Assembly: GCA_964603595.1 (NCBI GenBank)
Contig: CAZRVN010000003.1
Location: 124,001-188,000 of the forward strand
Direction of reading: 5' to 3'
DNA: 64,000 nucleotides
DNA from: JAQVEM01 sp964603595
GTDB lineage: Bacteria; Actinomycetota; Humimicrobiia; Humimicrobiales; Humimicrobiaceae
How positions within the stretch are numbered: the first letter of the stretch is position 1; the number at the start of each line of letters is the position of its first letter. Shown piece after piece: positions 26,714 through 36,900 of this stretch. A program made the position numbers and the translations under genes. The notes beneath the pieces are model-generated. The model made no database searches, had not been told where the DNA came from, and worked only from the letters and a program-made list of their open reading frames with translations.

Positions 26714-29700
26714 TGTTTAAAAAAAAAGATCTTGTTATAATGTTGTCACTCGCTTTCCTTCTGGTTGTAGCAGCACTGATATTTGTATCCAACAGGCAGC
26801 AATTCAGGATCGGAGATATAAATGCGATAATTGATAATGATTCAGGAAAAATATTTGTAGTGCTTCCTGAGGGATCACCGGCAATTCAGAACATATATTT
26901 TAACTTCCCCTTTAAAAATAATTCCGTATATATAAAGAGAATATCAGAAGGTCCAAATAAATATGAAGAGTCTGAAGAAATAAAGCTAAAAAGTGGGGAA
27001 ACTTATAATTTCGGAGATTTTATCTCACATTCTAAAATCATAATAAAATCAGCTGGGTCTTCTATAGAATATGACCTCTGGGTGACTACCGGAGATATCC
27101 CCATCATTTTAATAGAAACGGAAGATGTTATTCCTGATGAACCTAAGATAGACTGCACTTTAAGTATATTGTCGGAAAAAGAGTTATATGATATTTCCGA
27201 AATAGCTTCAGAAATGGAACTGGTGGATATGAAAAAAGATATCCCAAAAGAATCTTATAGTCTGAATATAGAAGAAAACCGCATAACCGGAGATGTGCCC
27301 CAGGTACTTGATTTTGAGACTTCAAAAAGATTCAAACTTTCGGCATTATATCCTGATAGTTCACTCTTAAGACAAGAGCTTTCATGGGATATATATAAAT
27401 CACTATCAGGTGAAAACATTGCTCCTGAATCAAGATTTGTAGAACTATACCTGAACGGAGAATATCAGGGGGTATATCTTCTTTCGAGAAGGGTTGATAG
27501 AAATATGTTTGGAATTGCAAATTACAGTGAGGATGATAAGGAACACAGTATAATTTATGAAGCATCTAACAGTAGAGCCGATTATTCGAATGGAATCAAA
27601 GGTTTTTCACAGATAGAACCTGATTGTGAACGTGATAGCTCTTACTTTAAACCTCTTGAAGAGCTTATTGATTTTATCACTAATACAGATAAAGAATCAT
27701 TTATGGAAGATGTGGAAAGTATTGTTGATATTGATAATCTTATAGATAACCATATTCTTTTTTTACTTAGCGGCAACACGAATGAGCTTGCTCCAAATCA
27801 ATATATTTATCGTGGAAATGAAAGTGGGGATAAGTTTAAGCTCTGTCCTGGTAGTTATTATGTTACAGGTTTTGGAATAGATGAGAATTCATCTATGGTT
27901 AGTTCAACGGATATTTTTTATCCAGCAAGATTATATAATCGTCTATACGAAGATGAAGCATATAGGGAGAAATTAAAAGAAAGGTGGAATTATTTGAGGG
28001 AGGAGGAAATAATAACTCTAGATGTTATATATAAGATTATTGATAAAAAAACTCTGACTCTTAAAGAAGCTGCGAATAGGAATTTTAAAAAATGGTATGC
28101 AGCAAGTGGTATTTATGATAATGATTATAATTTTACTGATGAAATAGAATATATAAAGGAATTTATAGGAGACAGGATTGAATGGTTGGATAGTTATATA
28201 AACTATCCGCATCTTATCAAGATAGGAGATGAGTTTGCCTATATTGACGAAGAAACCAGTACCATATTTTGCGCACTTCCTCCAGAATCTGATACAGTTC
28301 AGGAAATAAGCTGGTATTTTTCTCCTGGCACCGATGTTTATATCGAACCTGTCTCCACAGGCGAATTTATTGTTCCCGGGAATGAATACGCCAACTTTGA
28401 AAAAATGATAGCTAATGGTAAAAATACAAATGAATTAACTGTTTTTATTGATGAACCTCTGGAAGGTGAAATCTTGGAAGGTAACGTATTTATTTACGGA
28501 TGGGCATTAAATGAAAAAGTTAAAGAAAATACTGGGGTAGAACATATAATTCTATTTGATGGATCGGTAAAAAATATCAATTCTTATTTAGGAGAGGCAA
28601 GAATTGTTTCCCGAGAAGATGTATCTGAATATTTTGACAATGAAGCTTATCTTAATGCCGGCTTTGAACTTTCTATCGATACGACGTATCTGGAAAACGG
28701 TCTTCATAGTATATATGTATATGCATTTGATAAAGAGGAAAACTATTCGGTAGGGAAAATTGATATCATGGTTAACAATATAGCTTATAAGCAGAAAAAC
28801 TATGAAATGATCAGATTAAATTCAGGCCAGAAATACGATTTTAATGAATTGATATTCCATGGAATACTGACAATTGAAAATGAAGACAGCAAAAAGGAAT
28901 ATGACTTTTACCTGACAGATTGCGATATTCCTATAGTCGTAATAAACACGAACAATATTGATATACCAGATGATTTCAAAATAAGTGCGACTATGAAAAT
29001 AATCTATAATGATTCAGATGAAAAAAATTATATAAATGGCACAGTTTTTAATTATTACAATAATATCGGTATAGAATTAAGAGGCCATACTTCTCTGGAG
29101 CTATCACCCAAAAAACCTTATTCTATCGAAATAAGAGATGAGAATAATGAAGATAAAAATATATCAATACTGGATATGCCGGAAGAATCAGATTGGGTAT
29201 TGATTGCCCCTTACAGTGACAGATCATTAATGAGAGATGTGCTGGCTTTTGAGTTAAGCAATCAGATGGGGTTGTATGCTCCGCGAACAAAATTCGTAGA
29301 GGTTTTTTTAGACGGAATAGAAGGCCAAACAAACCAGCTTGGTTATAGAGGGGTGTATGTTCTTACTGAAAGGGTGAAGCGAAATAAAGATAGAGTGGAT
29401 GTTGAAAAATTAGACTCTAATGATGGCAGTATTATATCAGGCGGGTATATTTTAGAAATGACTGAACCATCAGTGATCCAACCTGAAGAATTATATTTTA
29501 AAACTGATAGAGGCTTAACATTGATAATTAAATATCCGAGAGGTGACAATATCACAGATAAGCAAAAAGCCTGGATTACTGATTATGTAAATAAATTTGA
29601 ACAAGTTTTATATAGCGATAGTTTCAAAGATGAAGAGGAGGGTTACCGGAAATATATAGATGTTGATTCTTATATTGATTATATAATATTAGGTGAATTG

Positions 29701-30168
29701 TTCAAAAACCGGGATTTTTTCTGGAAAAGCACCTTCATTTCTAAAGACAGATATGGAAGATTAAGGCTGGGTCCTGTATGGGATTTCAATTTAACTGCCG
29801 GCAATATAGGTGAAGAATTGGATTTAAATGAACCCACAGGATGGAAACACACCAAAACAATCTGGACGGAAAGACTTTTTCAGGATGAATATTTTGTCAG
29901 GAAATTCATAGAAAGATGGAAAAAACTCAGGCAAAATGCATTAAGTGATGAAAATATATATAAGTTGATAGATAATAATGTAGACTTGCTATCTGAAGCC
30001 CAGATTAGAAATTTCGAAAAATGGGATATATGGGGCACATATGTATGGCCCAGCAAAGGGCCATATGCAAAATCATATGAAGAGGAAATAGAAAAATTAA
30101 AGAATTGGTTTTCGGATAGAACTGCCTGGATTGGCCAGAATATAGATGATCTATTAAATTCCAATTAG
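26713..30168 (+). CDS. Double CotH protein: degenerate CotH, Ig-like, CotH kinase
   Basis: 1151 residues, one N-terminal membrane anchor (about 8-27), the rest outside. CotH proteins are atypical kinases known from spore coats. The C-terminal copy (about 790-1140) looks complete: SDWVLIAPYSDRSLMRD, GYRGVYVLTERVKRN and GPVWDFNLTAGN (near 1023-1030), the metal-binding Asp motif. The first copy (about 200-500) keeps SSLLRQELSW and YQGVYLLSRRVDRN, but the Asp motif is replaced by LCPGSYYVTGFG, so it is probably inactive. A beta-rich module precedes each copy; in the second it is split by an Ig-like domain (about 574-688) with FIYGWALNE. It closes the VTC-DUF4956 operon by TAATG coupling. Confidence 0.82.
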   Translation: MFKKKDLVIMLSLAFLLVVAALIFVSNRQQFRIGDINAIIDNDSGKIFVVLPEGSPAIQNIYFNFPFKNNSVYIKRISEGPNKYEESEEIKLKSGETYNFGDFISHSKIIIKSAGSSIEYDLWVTTGDIPIILIETEDVIPDEPKIDCTLSILSEKELYDISEIASEMELVDMKKDIPKESYSLNIEENRITGDVPQVLDFETSKRFKLSALYPDSSLLRQELSWDIYKSLSGENIAPESRFVELYLNGEYQGVYLLSRRVDRNMFGIANYSEDDKEHSIIYEASNSRADYSNGIKGFSQIEPDCERDSSYFKPLEELIDFITNTDKESFMEDVESIVDIDNLIDNHILFLLSGNTNELAPNQYIYRGNESGDKFKLCPGSYYVTGFGIDENSSMVSSTDIFYPARLYNRLYEDEAYREKLKERWNYLREEEIITLDVIYKIIDKKTLTLKEAANRNFKKWYAASGIYDNDYNFTDEIEYIKEFIGDRIEWLDSYINYPHLIKIGDEFAYIDEETSTIFCALPPESDTVQEISWYFSPGTDVYIEPVSTGEFIVPGNEYANFEKMIANGKNTNELTVFIDEPLEGEILEGNVFIYGWALNEKVKENTGVEHIILFDGSVKNINSYLGEARIVSREDVSEYFDNEAYLNAGFELSIDTTYLENGLHSIYVYAFDKEENYSVGKIDIMVNNIAYKQKNYEMIRLNSGQKYDFNELIFHGILTIENEDSKKEYDFYLTDCDIPIVVINTNNIDIPDDFKISATMKIIYNDSDEKNYINGTVFNYYNNIGIELRGHTSLELSPKKPYSIEIRDENNEDKNISILDMPEESDWVLIAPYSDRSLMRDVLAFELSNQMGLYAPRTKFVEVFLDGIEGQTNQLGYRGVYVLTERVKRNKDRVDVEKLDSNDGSIISGGYILEMTEPSVIQPEELYFKTDRGLTLIIKYPRGDNITDKQKAWITDYVNKFEQVLYSDSFKDEEEGYRKYIDVDSYIDYIILGELFKNRDFFWKSTFISKDRYGRLRLGPVWDFNLTAGNIGEELDLNEPTGWKHTKTIWTERLFQDEYFVRKFIERWKKLRQNALSDENIYKLIDNNVDLLSEAQIRNFEKWDIWGTYVWPSKGPYAKSYEEEIEKLKNWFSDRTAWIGQNIDDLLNSN

Positions 30169-30333
30169 TTATTTTTATTATAGGTTATATATAAAGTTAA
30201 TGATTTTTTATCCATTTCAATTTAAAATAATAAATATTATCCTGTGAATATAGTATATTAGTAATAAAAGTTTTAGCAGTAGCGGCGGATAAAGAAAAAA
30301 AATAAAAATTATATGGGAAATTAAGTATAAATT

Positions 30334-31458
30334 ATGTTAGATAATAAAAGAACTGCACTTGTCCACTACTGGCTTACCGGGATGAGGGGAGGAGAAAAGG
30401 TGGTAGAGTCCATCTGCAACCTTTTCCCGGATATTGATATTTTTACACTTGTGTATAACAGGGATAAAGTTTCAGAGTTAATAAACCGGCATAAAATATT
30501 TACATCCTTTATTCAAAAAATGCCTTTCTCAAAGAAAAAATATCAGACATATCTTCCATTTATGCCTGTTGCCATAGAGCAATTTAATCTCTCGGACTAT
30601 GATATTGTAATTAGCAGTGAATCAGGTATTGCCAAGGGAGTTCTGACCAACCCGGAAACATGTCATTTCTGTTACTGCCATACTCCGATGAGGTACCTCT
30701 GGAACATGTATTTTGATTACCTCAGGAACGAAAGAGTGGGATTTTTAAAAAGGAAGATAATAGAGAGATTTTTCAATTACCTGAGGGTATGGGACCTTGC
30801 TACAGCTTCCAGGGTGGATTATTTTATAAGCAATTCAAATAATGTAAAGAAAAGAATCTTAAAATACTATCGTAGGGATTCTACAGTGATTTATCCTCCT
30901 GTTGATGTAGAAAATATGGTTTTTAAGCCAAAGAAAGAGGATTATTATTTGATAGTAAGCCAGCTTGTGTCATATAAAAGAATTGACATTGCTGTAAGGG
31001 CTTTTAATGAGCTTAAAAAGGAACTTATAATAATCGGGGAGGGTAGCGAGTATAAGAGACTTAAAAAAACGGCAAATTCAAATATAAAGTTTATGGGCTG
31101 GCAGCCACAGGATGATTTGAAGCAGTACTATGCAGGTGCAAAAGCTTTTATATTCCCCGGTGAAGAAGATTTTGGTATAACTCCGGTAGAAGCACAGGCA
31201 AGCGGCACACCTGTAATTGGATTTGGAAGAGGGGGGCTAATGGAGACAGTAATTGAAGGCAAAACAGGGCTATTCTTCCACAGGCAGGACTGGAGGGATT
31301 TAATGAGTGCTGTTGAAAATTTTGAGTCAAAGCCGGATATGTTTGACCCCTATAGTGTAAGGGGTAATTCTCTGGGGTTCAGCAGGGAAAGATTTGAGAG
31401 GGACTTGAAGAAATTTATGGAAGAAAAATACGGGGAATACTGCGAAACTTTTTTATAA
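30334..31458 (+). CDS. GT4 glycosyltransferase, mannosyltransferase-like
   Basis: 374 residues with the complete GT-B pattern. The N-terminus has ALVHYWLTGMRGGEKVVESI (acceptor-side glycine loop); CHFCYCHTPMRYLWNMYFDY is diagnostic for a subgroup seen next to initiating sugar transferases. VIYPPVDVENM opens the donor domain, with SYKRIDIAVRAFNEL, FIFPGEEDFGITPVEAQASG and VIGFGRGGLMETV after it. The enzyme encoded 34 bases downstream starts the lipid-linked chain, so this one may add the second sugar. Mannose as donor is a family tendency, not a proof. Confidence 0.83.
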   Translation: MLDNKRTALVHYWLTGMRGGEKVVESICNLFPDIDIFTLVYNRDKVSELINRHKIFTSFIQKMPFSKKKYQTYLPFMPVAIEQFNLSDYDIVISSESGIAKGVLTNPETCHFCYCHTPMRYLWNMYFDYLRNERVGFLKRKIIERFFNYLRVWDLATASRVDYFISNSNNVKKRILKYYRRDSTVIYPPVDVENMVFKPKKEDYYLIVSQLVSYKRIDIAVRAFNELKKELIIIGEGSEYKRLKKTANSNIKFMGWQPQDDLKQYYAGAKAFIFPGEEDFGITPVEAQASGTPVIGFGRGGLMETVIEGKTGLFFHRQDWRDLMSAVENFESKPDMFDPYSVRGNSLGFSRERFERDLKKFMEEKYGEYCETFL

Positions 31459-31492
31459 TAGGATAGCAGGAAAGCAGGTAGGGGAGTAAATC

Positions 31493-32947
31493 TTGGGTAA
31501 GAATCTGGTTTATGACAATTACAGGAAAAGAGAATTTCTTTTTGGAATTTTTCTTTTTTTTAGTGATTTAATTTTTCTATCTTTATCATTCCTATTATCT
31601 TTTTTATTAAAGTTCAGGGCAGAATCCTATGAAGTTTTGGGAGTTAATGTTGAATATTATATTATATATTCAATTGTTGGGATATTCTTAATTGTAATTA
31701 TTTTTGCATTCAGGAAATTATATAGTTTCAGGAATCTTTACCGGGGGATGGGAGAAAATGAAGGAGTTGCTTCCAGTGTTATTATAAGTGTATTCCTGAT
31801 AATAATGTTTAATTATTACTTCAACAGGGAAGGTTACCAGCTTTCCCGTTTATGGCTGTTATATTCCACCATAATTCCCATAGTTCTTGTTATTTTAAGC
31901 AGGACTGTAGTAAAAAGATTGTTTTTTATATTCCTCTCCAGGATGAGAGTAAAAACAAATGTGGTAATTATCGGTATAAATGAGGAAAGCAAAAGGATTG
32001 CACATACCTTTAGAAAAAGCATGATTGAAAGAATTAATGTGGTCGGCTTTATTGATGATAAATATGATAAAAATGAAACCGGGGAGTTTGATGCCCGGGG
32101 AGATATAAAAGTACTGGGGACGCTTAAAGATCTGGACTCAATAGTTAAGAAATATAATGTGCACAGGATAATAATTTCGTCTCCTGAACTTAAATATTTT
32201 GATATCCTTACTCTTATGGATAAAATAAGTGAGCAGAATATAGAGGTCCAGATGTCGCCATCTTTGTTTGAATTTTCGGTATCAAGGATGAAAATGTTTG
32301 ACTATATGGGAATACCATTAATACAGATACAGAAGGTTGAGATAAAGGCGTTTGATAAGATTATAAAGTTTATAATTGATTATTCGATAGCAATAGTATT
32401 ATTTATTATATTTACGCTGCTTTATCCTGTAATTGGTATTTTAATAAAGATTGATTCAAGGGGTCCGGTGCTGTATAAGCAGCAGAGATATGGCAAAAAT
32501 TTTAAGAAAATAAACGTTTACAAGTTCAGGACCATGAGAACCGGAGCCGATAAGGAAGAAGAATATATAAAGAAGATATATGACAGGAAAAGCGAATTTA
32601 AGATTAAGGAAGACCCCAGGATAACAAGAGCAGGCCGCTTCTTAAGAAAAACTTCCATTGATGAGTTACCGCAGGTAATAAATGTTTTAAAAGGTGATTT
32701 AAGTGTGATAGGTCCAAGGGCGCTTGCCGTAAAAGAAGGCGACCAGCTGGAGGACTGGGAAAAGAAGAGGATGCAGGTTAGTCAGGGAATAACCGGGCTG
32801 TGGCAGGTTAGCGGTAGAAGTGATGTTAGTTATGAAGAGAGGATTAAACTGGACTTATATTATATACAGAACTGGTCAATCTGGCTGGAGTTTAAAATAG
32901 TTATTCTTACCATTATGAGGATATTCCGCGGGAGTGGCGCCTACTGA
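31493..32947 (+). CDS. Undecaprenyl-phosphate sugar-phosphate transferase, WbaP/WcaJ-like
   Basis: 484 residues. It starts glycan synthesis by moving a sugar-1-phosphate onto undecaprenyl phosphate. Four N-terminal helices (about 18-145) and a CoA-binding-like soluble domain (VVIIGINEESKRIAH, GFIDDKYDK) are followed by the catalytic C-terminus: VLYKQQRYGKNFKKINVYKF, RTMRTGAD, DPRITRAGRFLRKTSIDELP, LSVIGPRALAVKEG, ITGLWQVSGRSD and the end IMRIFRGSGAY. This is the full family layout. Translation starts at TTG 31493 with GGGGAG in front. The donor (glucose, galactose or an amino sugar) cannot be read from sequence. Confidence 0.9.
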   Translation: MGKNLVYDNYRKREFLFGIFLFFSDLIFLSLSFLLSFLLKFRAESYEVLGVNVEYYIIYSIVGIFLIVIIFAFRKLYSFRNLYRGMGENEGVASSVIISVFLIIMFNYYFNREGYQLSRLWLLYSTIIPIVLVILSRTVVKRLFFIFLSRMRVKTNVVIIGINEESKRIAHTFRKSMIERINVVGFIDDKYDKNETGEFDARGDIKVLGTLKDLDSIVKKYNVHRIIISSPELKYFDILTLMDKISEQNIEVQMSPSLFEFSVSRMKMFDYMGIPLIQIQKVEIKAFDKIIKFIIDYSIAIVLFIIFTLLYPVIGILIKIDSRGPVLYKQQRYGKNFKKINVYKFRTMRTGADKEEEYIKKIYDRKSEFKIKEDPRITRAGRFLRKTSIDELPQVINVLKGDLSVIGPRALAVKEGDQLEDWEKKRMQVSQGITGLWQVSGRSDVSYEERIKLDLYYIQNWSIWLEFKIVILTIMRIFRGSGAY

Positions 32948-33067
32948 CACCGGAATTATATAGTTTGTTTTTTGAAATATAGCTGAATCAGTAAAGTTAC
33001 CCGTAAATATTGTTTGAAATACTTAAAAATCCTTTTTTTTAATTTAACGCTGGTTTCCTTAGTTGAT

Positions 33068-33099
33068 TTGACATAATTGAATATTTGTGCAATTATAAT
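33068..33099 (+). promoter_or_regulatory. Possible promoter before the GerMN lipoprotein gene
   Basis: A perfect TTGACA (33068-33073) and a perfect TATAAT (33094-33099) lie in the 239-base gap before the lipoprotein gene, 88 bases from its start. The spacer is 20 bases, longer than the usual 16-18, which weakens the call. Shifted -10 choices (ATTATA at 33092) would give an 18-base spacer. Confidence 0.35.
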
Positions 33100-33186
33100 C
33101 AATACTAATATTATAAATAAGTTATATAATTAATTATATAAATTTAAGTAGTATATAAATAGTAAAAAAATAAAAAACTTGTAGCA

Positions 33187-33927
33187 ATGAAAGATAATAA
33201 TATTAAGAAAAAAATGCTGGCTTTACCTTGCAAAATAGTGTTAGTTGGGATTCTTTTTTTTATTCTATCATTAATCACCTTCAATATTGGTTGTCAGACG
33301 CTTGATAACACCGGTAATCTTTCAGATAAGGACCTTAATGTTTCTTCTGGTAACTCAACTGATACGGAAAATGGTGTAGCAGACGAAAATGGAGATGAAG
33401 ATACACCTGACGGTGGAGAGGAATCCGGAGAAGAGGACAATAGTACTTCCGAAGAAGGAGATTTGTCCGGTGAAGATACCGGAAATAATGCAGAAGAACA
33501 GTCTGATGAAGCAGAAGGTGATTTATATATAAATATATATTACGCAGATTTGCAGGTTAAATACCTGGTTGGTGAATCAAGGAAAATATCCCGGGGCGAA
33601 AATAAATATGTAGAAGCATTAAATGAGCTAATGAAGCTGCCGGTTAACAGCAGCTTAATACGCCTGATTCCTGATACAACCGTAATTAATTCAGTTGAAG
33701 CAGAAAAAGGAATAGCAAAGGTAGATTTATCAGCAAATTTTGTGGAGGATAGACTTACAAGTGATACAGAAGACATTCTGCTGGTATATTCTGTAGTTAA
33801 TACGCTGACTGAATTTTCCGATGTTGATGCAGTGTATTTTTATATTGATGGAAAAAAGTTAAATGTTTTAGGGATGCTTGATCTCCAGAATCCATGTTAC
33901 AGGAGGAGTGATTTAATCAAGAGTTAA
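33187..33927 (+). CDS. GerMN-domain lipoprotein
   Basis: 246 residues. A signal peptide (about 20-36) ends in NIGC, a lipobox-type site giving a lipid-anchored Cys. A strongly acidic, low-complexity linker (about 45-115, rich in Glu, Asp, Gly, Ser) leads to a C-terminal GerMN domain: NIYYADLQVKYLVGESRKIS, YVEALNELMKLP, LIPDTTVINSVE, GIAKVDLSANFVED, VVNTLTEFSDVDAVYF. GerMN domains occur in the spore germination protein GerM and in surface lipoproteins such as LpqB. The next gene, 32 bases on, is a secreted peptidoglycan hydrolase, so a role in wall remodelling is a reasonable inference. Confidence 0.82.
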   Translation: MKDNNIKKKMLALPCKIVLVGILFFILSLITFNIGCQTLDNTGNLSDKDLNVSSGNSTDTENGVADENGDEDTPDGGEESGEEDNSTSEEGDLSGEDTGNNAEEQSDEAEGDLYINIYYADLQVKYLVGESRKISRGENKYVEALNELMKLPVNSSLIRLIPDTTVINSVEAEKGIAKVDLSANFVEDRLTSDTEDILLVYSVVNTLTEFSDVDAVYFYIDGKKLNVLGMLDLQNPCYRRSDLIKS

Positions 33928-33959
33928 TTATTAAACATAAAAAGAAAGTTTTATTAATT

Positions 33960-36900
33960 ATGAAAAAACTATCAAAAATTTTTAAAATTGTTGGAGTTTT
34001 TCTTTTTGTATTTGTATTTTGTTCATCAATGTTACTATTGCCTGCGGGCAAGAGCCTTAGTGCAGCGGGAAACGGCATAAAGGTTTTTATTGACCCCGGT
34101 CATGGCGGGAGAGACCCCGGTGCCGTATGGAATGGGTTAAAGGAAAAAGATGCCAATCTGGCAATTGCCAATAGGCTCAAAGCCAAACTGGAAGCGGCTG
34201 GTTTTACGGTTATTATGAGGAGAACAGGCGACCAGTATCATACACTTGACCAGATTGTCAGTATGGCGAATAACAGTAATGCGGATATTTTTATTTCAAT
34301 TCATAACAATGCTTCTGTTTCAACATCGGCACATGGAACAGAAACTTATTGGTGCGCAAATGGAGTAAATGGCTCCAGCCAGCTGGCAAACCTTGTACAA
34401 TCAAGACTTTTAAGCCAGATTGGCAGGGCAAACCGTGGAGTAAAGACTGCTAACTTCAGGGTTATAAAATACACAAATATGCCAGCAGCACTGGTAGAAT
34501 GTGCTTTTGTCTCTAATCCAACCGAGGCAGCGCTATTAAAAACAGGCAGCTTCCAGGAAAAATGTGCAGTGGGGCTATTTAATGCAATTAATGAATTTTC
34601 TAAAGGAATAAACAAGGATACAGGAGATTATACAGGTGGAAGCGGTGATAGTTCCGCAGGATTTTCAGTGATTGTTGATTATCCCAGCAATAATACCACT
34701 GTAAGTAGTAGTTTCCTTATAAGTGGCTGGGCTGCTGATTTAAATAATATTCCCCCCAAAGAGCTGGCAAAGGTAGAAATCTATAAGGGCACGGAAAAAA
34801 ATGAAAGTAATTTCCTTGGAACCTGCTCAAGGTTTGAACGGCCTGATCTTGGAAGAAGCGATATCCTTAATAGTGGTTATATGCTAAGGGTTAACCTTGA
34901 TTCACTCGTTAAAGGTGAGAATATTTTAGGTGTTTATGCTTATGATACAAATGGCAACTATAGCTATAATATGGTTAAGATAAATGTAGTTAAAGAAGAT
35001 GAACCCGAAGAGCAGCCAAATAGTATTCCGGTAGCAAACCCGGGCGGACCTTATGAGGGAATAGTGGATGAGGAGATAACCTTTGACGGTTCGGCTTCAA
35101 CTGATTCCGATGGCAGTATTGCTGAATATATCTGGGATTTTGGCGATGGGAACAGTGGCAGCGGAGCAGGTCCGGTGCATACCTACAGTGAAGCCGGAAC
35201 TTATCTGGTAAAACTTACAGTTAAGGATGATAAGGATGCTCAATCTGCTACGGTTCAGGTAAATGCAACTATTTCTGAATCTGAGGGCGAAGAAGAGGAT
35301 GAAGAAGATACTTCTGGCGAAGGCGAGGTTTCTTCAGTATCAAATTCCACAGTTGTAGTAGGTTACAGGGAAGTAACGGTTGGACAGCTGGTAAGTTTAT
35401 TTACCGGTAGAGACTCGGATAAGACAGAAAGGGCTACAAGATTAGCGGAACTATATATTCAGTATGGCCAGTTATTTGATATAAGAGCGGATATTGCCTG
35501 GGCACAGATGTGCCATGAAACAGGTTTTCTGGAATTTACCGGTGATGTTAAACCGGACCAGAATAATTTCTGCGGGATGGGAGCAGTTGCTCCCGGTATT
35601 CCTGGTAATAGTTTTGCTACGGAAGAGCTGGGAGTAATAGCCCACTATGCACATCTTGCATGGTATTATTATCCTGACCATGTTAATGAGTACTGCAGCA
35701 ACCAGTATGATCCGCGACATTTTGACAACTCGCATTACAGATATACCGGTGATACCACCCTGGGCTTTTTAAATGGAAGATGGGCGCCGGGTTCTACATA
35801 TACCGGTAAAATCATACTATTTGCAAATGAAGTATGGCAGGCGTCTGATGATGAAACCGGCACTACCGATTATTCGGTAACTGCAGATGCAGGCCAGGAT
35901 ATAAGTGCAAATGTTGGCGAGGAGCTTACTTTTGATGCATCTTCAAGTGTAATTTCCCCGGTATCAGAAGCAGGAGCAATAACTTACCAGTGGGATTGGG
36001 ATAATGATGGAGAGTATGATATAACCACTGAAGATTTAACTGTAAAACATGTTTTTGGTGATGCAGGAGAATATGAAGTTAAATTAAAGGTAACCGCATT
36101 TGAGGACATAGAGTCCGAGGATACGGTAATGGTTAGTATAAATGCTTACCCGGTGGCTGACCCGGGCGGACCCTACGAGGGGACGGTAGATGAGGAGATA
36201 GCCTTTGACGGTTCTGCTTCAATTGATTCCGATGGTGATATTACTGAATACGCCTGGGATTTTGGTGATGGGAACAGTGGTAGTGGAGCAGGCCCGGTAC
36301 ATACCTATGATGAAGCTGGAACTTATACCCTGACTCTTGAAGTAAAGGATGATGCCGGCGCTGCCTCAATACCTGAGTATACGGAGGTTGTTATAGGTGA
36401 GGAATCAGAGCAGTCTGATGATGAAGATGAAGGCGATGACGAAGGTGATGGTGAATCTGCTGAAAACGCAGCCCCGACAGCTGACCCGGGCGGACCCTAC
36501 GAGGGGACGGTAGATGAGGAGATAACCTTTGACGGCTCGGCTTCAACTGATTCTGACGGAAGTATTGCTGAATATACCTGGGATTTTGGCGATGAAGAAA
36601 ACGGCAGCGGAGTAGATCCGGTTCATACCTATACGGAGGCAGGCAGTTATACTGTAACTCTTACTGTCAAAGATGATGATGATGAATTATCTGACGGAGA
36701 GTCAACGACGGTTACTATAACTGAAGCTGAAGGTTCTGGAGAGGAAGACGGTGATGAGGATGATAATGAAGGCGAAGAAGATGAAAATGAAGATGAGCCG
36801 GAAGAAGTTATATCCAGAGCAATTGGTGAAGGTGTTGGTGTATTTACTATGGTTGTTGATTATCCAAAAAGAGATGAGGATGTTTCTGGTAGGGTTGTTA

